A DNA stretch of 64,000 bases from Ascochyta rabiei (taxonomy: Eukaryota > Ascomycota > Dothideomycetes > Pleosporales > Didymellaceae), in the NCBI RefSeq assembly GCF_004011695.2, contig NC_082416.1, forward strand, positions 496,001 to 560,000. The letters are read 5' to 3'. Below, one piece after another: positions 58,276-64,000 of this stretch; the stretch's first letter is position 1; each line of letters begins with the position of its first letter. The notes under the pieces were generated by a model. It searched no databases. It saw only the letters and a list, made by a program, of their open reading frames with translations, and had not been told where the DNA came from. The position numbers and the translations under genes are program-made.

Positions 58276-60902
58276 ATGGCTTCGTAAGTACAGCGAACAG
58301 CAAGCACGCGCCCAACCCCGACTTACGCATGGACAGCAATATTCTCTTTCTTCCTTTTCGGAAGTCCCATTCCGTCAACCTCACCGAAGCCATAAAGCAG
58401 TATATATCCTCCAAATATGACCAGCATCCGGACATGTTCAAGCCCGACCTGGAGACCATTGAAAAGCTGCGGTCGACCGCCGTACACGCGCAGGAGCCGC
58501 ACCCAAGCAACATACCCAAGCTACAGCAGTATGCAGCACAGCTCGTATGGCTGAGTGGGAAGTTCCCCGTCGACATTGGCGTCGAGTTCCCATGGTACCC
58601 GGCTTTGGGATACAATACGAGTCGGCCTGTGTCGCGCAACAATCTTCGTTACGAGCTTGCGAACGTCATGTTCAATCTCGCCGCTATGTACTCCCAGCTG
58701 GCCATGTCATCGAATCGAAGTACGCCAGATGGCTTGAAGGTGGCCGCCAATAACTTCTGCTTGGCTGCTGGTGTCATCTCACATCTGAGAAACACAGTGC
58801 TGCCTGAGCTCCGAACCGAGCCTCCTGAAGACATGGACCTTATGACGCTGGATTGTCTGGAGAAGCTCATGCTGGCTCAGGGCCAGGAGTGCTTCTGGCA
58901 GAAGGCTGTCAAGGACGGGTTGAAAGACGCAACCATCGCCAAGCTCGCCGCTCGAGTCTCAGACCTGTACAACGAAGCGTGCGAGGCAGGCATACAGTCT
59001 GATTCTGTCAGCAGCGAGTGGATACACCATATGACGGCCAAGCATCACCACTTCGCCGCCGCCGCTCAATACCGGGCCGCTTGTGATTGCTTAGAGAAGC
59101 GCAAGTACGGCGAGGAGGTTGCAAGATTGAGGGACAGTCTCACGTGTGTGAACGAGGCTCTCAAGGAACAACGGTACATCAACAAGCTTGTGCTGGCTGA
59201 TCTCAACGGTCTCAAGAACAGGGTCAGCGAGGATCTGAAGCGAGCTGAAAAGGACAACGACATGATCTACTTGCTACCCGTCACACCCAAAGCCGAACTA
59301 AAGATACTCGACCGAGCCAACATGGTCGTCTCTCGAGTACCCAAGGAGATTGCTGAATCGAACGCACTGCTGGGAGAGAAGGGCGAGCTTGGTCCAGCTC
59401 TCTTTTCCAAGCTGGTACCTTATTCCGTGCACCTGGCAGCGAGCATATACGTCGATCGTCGTGATCGATTGGTCAACACCACCATCGTTGAGGAGCTCGA
59501 GAACCTCACGGCTCAAATCCACGAGGTGCTTCGCAGCCTCAACCTGCCTGGATCTCTTCAAGCTCTCGAGAAGCCTCTAGGACTACCACCAGGCCTGATG
59601 GCTCACGCAGAAGAGATTCGACAGCAAGATGGTATCCATCGCCTAGAACGGTCAATGGAAGACACCAAAAAACTCATGTACAGTGATCAAGCCGTGTACA
59701 GTGAGGGTGTAGACATTTTGAAATCAGAAGCCGTGGAGGACGAGAATGCACGGCGACGATACGGAACTGCTCTGTGGACTCGGTCGCCTGCAGAACAAGC
59801 CGCACCGAAGCTCTACGCGCAGATCAAGGAGATCGATGGCTACTTCAAGGCTGCTGCAAACAGCGACAACATCGTCAAGACCAAGTTGAGGGAGAACGAG
59901 CACTTCATCAGACTACTTGGTGGGCCTGATCACGATCTCGAAAACTACGTACCGAGCGGTCGCAGGCCAGCTATCACAGGGGACGTTGAGCGAGAAGCTG
60001 GCAAGCTGCGCGGCTGCTTCAACGAAGTCAGCCGTTTGGAAAGCAGAAGGCGGCGAAAGATTGAGGCTCTGCGAACGAAAGCGAAGCAAGACGACATCAG
60101 TAAGATACCCAGGAGGCCTCTTCGAATCCTGCTGACAACACCAGACCCAGAGTTGCTGCGCGAAGCGGCTCGCTTGGAACGGGAGTATCCCATGCAAACC
60201 ATTGAGGCTGTACAGTTTGAAGGGCTCTTTGATAGGCGGCTGCAGATGTACGACGTTGACCAGGACATGGTCCAGGAAGAAGGGAAAGAACAGATCGAGG
60301 CGATCAAGCGGCTGCAAGATGCCAACGCGTCCTTTTTGATTGCTCGCCGGGGCGATCAATCGACGAGACAGCGTGAACAAGCGCTGCAAAACCTGGAGAA
60401 TGCGTACTTCAAGTACAAGGAAATCATCTCGAACTCTGATGTAGGCCGGAAGTTCTACAACGATCTCGCCAAGATTGTCAACCGGTTCCGCGACGACGCA
60501 CGCAGCTTTGCTTACCAACGAAAATCCGAGGCATCGCAGATGGAGAGGTGAGCTGTTATTCGTACAACGTACATGGCTGGCATGTCCTGACCAAGGTGTA
60601 GCGATCTGGCTACTCGCATGAGCTCCTTGAACCTCCAGCAAGCCACCTCCAACTCACTGCAGCAGCAAAAGAAGGCCGATGCGCAAAACCCGCAGTATGG
60701 TGCGGAAGCGCACGCCGAGACGCCTCTGACGGCCCCGAAGCCGACAAGAGCAAGCGTGCCTCCAGGTGGAATGTGGACGCCCGATGTTGGGATCAAATTT
60801 GGCAGTGGTGGCGTTCCTACCTCTTCAGGCAACGCGCGACCAACCAATGGCCCTGCGCAAGACGGGCGTTGGGATCCTACCAAGGGGCTGAAATTTGCTT
60901 AA
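58276..60902 (+). CDS. palA: pH-response protein PalA/Rim20 (BRO1 domain)
   Basis: ESCRT-associated scaffold that binds Snf7/Vps32 through its BRO1 domain and the YPxL/I motifs of PacC through its V domain, so that PacC is cleaved at alkaline pH. Exons 58276-58283 (8 nt), 58337-60547 and 60602-60902 give 839 aa, as in other fungi. BRO1: NILFLPFRKSHSVNLTEAIK, KYDQHPDMFKPDLETIEKL, FPVDIGVEFPWYPALGY, YELANVMFNLAAMYSQLAM, LMLAQGQECFWQKAV, YRAACDCLEKRKYGEEVARL. The long helical V domain follows (GLPPGLMAHAEEIRQQDGIH; NEHFIRLLGG). The tail is short and Gly/Pro-rich, ending DGRWDPTKGLKFA. The first exon codes only MA and two bases of the third codon; the internal ATG in exon 2 is in another frame. 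Confidence 0.96.
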
Positions 60903-61570
60903 ACGTTGTATAGACCAGGATATCAGATTCTCAAGACGGAACACCACTTTCGGTCGTTGAGATCAGAAGCACTGACGTCTGGAAGGGGAGGTGGACCGTG
61001 ACGCAACAGCATGATGTAATGCTTCACACTTGCGACCGCTGTTTGCACCTTGGATGGGAGCTGTAGAGGCGGGAATGGTTGGCAGCAGAGGGGAATCTGG
61101 CTCAGTGGGTGGAGAGTTCGAGTTCTGCCTTGGAGGCTGTGGCTGTGCCAGCATCGACCATGATAGAAGAACAGAAGTGGACGGCTGAAATGACTTCCTC
61201 TTGGCGCACACGTTGGTGGTGCCTGGATGGCCTGCAGGCCACAGGCTACAGGCCACAGGCCACAGGAACCAGGAACCATTGTTGAACGGGCGGGCACGTC
61301 AGGCTCGGTTTGTTGAGCAGCTGTTGGCCTGGCTCGTGGCATGTCACGCGTCACGCGCGGCGACGAAGTGGTCTGCCATGGCTCGGCTGTATTCGGTGGT
61401 ACGTGAGGACTCCAGCAGGAAAACCAGGTGAAACACAAGACGACCTCATTCCTGCATTCCATCGCCGCTCGATTACACTCACACCCTCAGCAAGAGCCTA
61501 TCAGGTCGTTTGCACAGTTCCTTGGGTCTCGTAGGGCTGCGGCTGAGCACTGCGTCGTCACGGCTCCTCT

Positions 61571-61633
61571 TCCAAGACGCTCAAGACGCTCAAGACGCTC
61601 AAGACGCTCAAGACGCTCAAGACGCTCAAGACG
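61571..61633. repeat. 9-bp minisatellite (CAAGACGCT)n
   Basis: About seven tandem units of CAAGACGCT / AAGACGCTC, apparently perfect. Noncoding, although both strands stay open because 9 is a multiple of three. Confidence 0.95.
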
Positions 61634-62113
61634 TGGACAAGCCATTCGGCTGTAACAGGCCAGGCCGGCTCTTGCTTGCAGTCTACAGACGAACTCGTTG
61701 GAGTGCTCCCTTGTCCACGCCAGCTGGATCGCTGTGCTCTTTGGCCTGCCTCCTTGCTTGCCGGTATCCGTGATCCACGTCACGGCGAACACCCCACATC
61801 GACGTCGCGTGTCGCGTGTCGTGTGTCGTGTCGCGCCCCGTGCCGCGCCCTCGCATCCAGGAGCGTTTCACGCTGTCGAGGTGCTGAAATCAGGAACACA
61901 GAAGACGGTCAGGGGCTCCGCTGCAGCGCGCAACTGCATGTCGAAGAGTCCAAGATAGGCGCCGGGGAGCTCACTGCGGGGGCTCAGGCCTGGAATAGCA
62001 GCATGCCCTAGGCCAGTTCGGGGATCAACCTCACCTTGCCTGCACAGCCCACCTCCGTCTCACTGTGTTTGTCGGGCAGGAACTCACACAGCCTCCCTCA
62101 CCCTCCAGCCTCA

Positions 62114-62181
62114 GCCAGGGCTCGCCAGGACTCGCCAGGACTCGCCAGGACCCGCCAGGACCAGCCAGGACCAGCCAGGAA
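62114..62181. repeat. About 11-bp minisatellite (GCCAGGACTC)n
   Basis: About six imperfect units of GCCAGGACTC/GCCAGGACCA, roughly 180 bp upstream of the crz1 start codon. Confidence 0.88.
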
Positions 62182-62361
62182 CGCGTTGCTCGCGGCCCTC
62201 TGACCACTCAGCGCGCTCCAAGCCGAGCTTGACGTCTGCCCGCGCCCCCGCTTGTCGCTGGACAAGGCCATCTCACGGTAGGGGCCCGAGCGCGCTTTGT
62301 GTACCTCCCTCCTCCCGCACTCCAGAATAGCATCACGCGTAACCGCACGCTTCCCTACGCC

Positions 62362-62867
62362 ATGGACGGCTTGCAGCAGCGCGGGCGCTCACCGTCTGCG
62401 GGGCAGCGCGCTCATATAAGGCAAACCCCCTCGCCGTCACCCCATGCGCCCTTGCACAACAACGTCTCCAGCCTCGATTTCGATCCATCGCAGCTGCTGA
62501 ACAACCCCTCCAGCTTCGCCGCCACCAACGCCCAGCTCAACCCCGCCCAGTACCTGTCCACCCTCCAGCCGCAGTCCTTCCCTCACCCCCAGCACCAGCA
62601 CCAGCACCAGCACCAGCACCAGCACCAGGCGCTCGCCGACCAGACCTTCCTCCACTCCAACCCAGCCTTGTCGCAGCACAACACGCCGCACTTTGGGCCG
62701 CAGGGCAGCAGCCTCACGCCTGACCACCTCGACATCACCAATCCTGGCCCGGCCGAGTTCAACACCTTCTTCTCCCAGACCGACCTGAACCAGCCCCAGG
62801 CCATCCACCCTGCCTCGTTTGGCAACACGCTAGACCCCCACCTGCTCGACGCCTCCCACCCACAGCC

Positions 62868-62917
<50 letters not shown>

Positions 62918-64000
62918 GCCTCTCGATCAACCCCAGCGACCTGATGGCCCAGATGGCTACCACACAGTCCCACGCCCCCACACCGCCACACCTGCTGCCA
63001 AACATGAGCAGCCAGCGCAGCCCCAGCCCTCACGCTTCGCCGCACCAGAACCAGGGCGCCTTCTCTCCACCCAACCACTCGCGACATGCGTCCTTGGGCC
63101 AGTCCTCTCTCGACCCCAGCGCAGCATACGGCCAAGGCACGGAATGGGCGAACATGGCGAACTTTAGGGGGCACAGGAGGACGCCTAGCGAGAGCGCGTA
63201 CTCGGACATCTCCTCGGCGCATGCCTCGCCCTTCCTAGTCACACACGATAGCTTCGAAGAGACACAACCCTCGCCGAACCTCAACGCGCAACCCGACCCC
63301 CAGCTCTTTCAGAATCCCATCTCGCAATTCGATCACTTCAACTTGAACGACGGCTCGCACATCAGCCCCGGCCACAGCCCTGCCATCTCGCCGCGCCTGA
63401 TCCCGCAGCAGCAGTCACTTCCACAGTTCATGCCTGGCAGCTTTGGCCTCGAGTCCAACATGAACAACCACTTCGTGCAACAGCAGAACATGGCCGCCTA
63501 CCAGAATCAGGGCGCAGAACCGTTCCCCTCGCTGAACGAATTCGGCCAGGCTGATACAATGTCGCCACCCGAGATCAACATCGACTTCGCACCGCCCTCG
63601 CGACAAGCTAGCTTTGAGCCCCCCAAGCCCGGATCCACTGCCGATGCTCTGACCGACACGCTGAGTCCGCCAGATCGATGTAAGTACGCGGCTCCGTGAC
63701 CTCGTGCCATGCGCTGACACCCATATAGCAAGGAGCCGCAATAGGACACGCGCCAAATCCGATCCCTTCAGCAGCGTGAGCTCGCGCGCATCAACTCCTG
63801 GCTCAGAAGTTCATCGATCGTTGTCTCCCAGCGCTGCAAAGTCGCGCTCCCCCTCTCCTTCTGGCAAGTCTTCTCGCCGCTCATCTACATCGAGTGTTCC
63901 CAATCGTGACTACATTCTGGAACTCGCCGATCCCTCAAGACCTGCCAACCCTGCCGACGGCTCCAATCTCAAGCGCACGCAAAAGCACCCCGCGACCTTC
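62362..64000 (+). CDS. crz1: Calcineurin-responsive C2H2 transcription factor Crz1, 5' part
   Basis: Calcium/calcineurin-regulated activator; the window cuts it before the zinc fingers. Exon 1 62362-63679, exon 2 from 63729 to beyond the window, joined in phase. Features so far: MDGLQQRGRSPSAGQRAHIR, a His-Gln repeat near residue 78-90, a CAG-encoded run of about 17 Gln near residue 170, several SP-rich segments, GHRRTPSESAYSDISSAHAS (a likely serine-rich regulatory region), and SPPEINIDFAPPSRQASFEP, a PxIxI-like sequence that could be the calcineurin docking site. The last readable part, GSNLKRTQKHPATF, is the segment that leads into the first C2H2 finger in fungal Crz1 proteins. Assignment rests on this overall pattern, as the fingers are not visible. 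Confidence 0.85.

Larger units (their letters stand above)
60903..62361. other. Intergenic, with minisatellites; probable crz1 leader
   Basis: 3' flank of palA and the long upstream region of crz1. Contains CAGGCCACAGGCCACAGG-type repeats near 61226-61270, the 9-bp array at 61571-61633, GTCGCGTGTCGTGTGTC repeats at about 61804-61832 and the CTCGCCAGGA array. No supported coding frame. Confidence 0.5.

Noticed and set aside
61428..61773. Arg/Ser- or Ala/Gln/Asp-repeat ORFs on both strands
   Set aside because: Translations of the 9-bp minisatellite, with no protein-like flanks.

Overview
The window is nuclear DNA of a filamentous ascomycete. Genes are short-intron (about 50-140 bp), compact and GC-balanced. 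They include a fungal NADP-glutamate dehydrogenase, an Ecm33-type GPI cell-wall protein, an Anp1/Mnn9 mannosyltransferase, the pH-signalling BRO1 protein PalA/Rim20 and a Crz1-type transcription factor. A sharply bounded AT-rich block with stop-ridden transposon relics looks like repeat-induced point mutation (RIP). The overall gene style suggests Dothideomycetes, perhaps Pleosporales; that placement is inference, not a database result.

Layout. 1-5.95 kb: AT-rich, RIP-like block with a degenerate Copia fragment between long inverted arms, a small inverted-repeat element inside each arm, a 145-bp TAA microsatellite and a 426-bp TIR element with TA ends. 6-28 kb: gene-bearing euchromatin with an orphan ORF, an aldo/keto reductase with a phase problem, gdhA, a decayed STAND-N-terminal-like gene, two low-complexity hypothetical genes, tRNA-Ala(AGC) with an intron, a peroxisomal AMP-ligase, a divergent SPF45-like splicing factor, and a mannan polymerase subunit. 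28-31.3 kb and 35.1-38.5 kb: gene-poor; the second holds a decayed coding tract with two in-frame TGA codons. Between and after them: a hypothetical gene, ecm33, a Mag1-type DNA glycosylase, a 718-aa hypothetical gene, a mitochondrial NAD-type carrier divergent from QCR7, and a DJ-1/PfpI-like protein lacking the usual cysteine. 49.45-56.9 kb: an array of 40-bp satellite units split by a complete 6.7-kb Ty3/Gypsy element with identical-length LTRs, a 5-bp target duplication and several internal stops. 57-64 kb: copper chaperone atx1, palA and the 5' part of crz1, all ion or pH homeostasis genes.

Functionally this is mostly housekeeping: nitrogen assimilation, respiration and mitochondrial transport, DNA repair, splicing, cell wall and glycosylation, and cation/pH signalling. 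I see no secondary-metabolite cluster, CRISPR or obvious new defence system. The most unusual material is the repeat architecture: a foldback Copia relic, a satellite whose units appear to differ only by transitions, and several genes broken by TGA codons.
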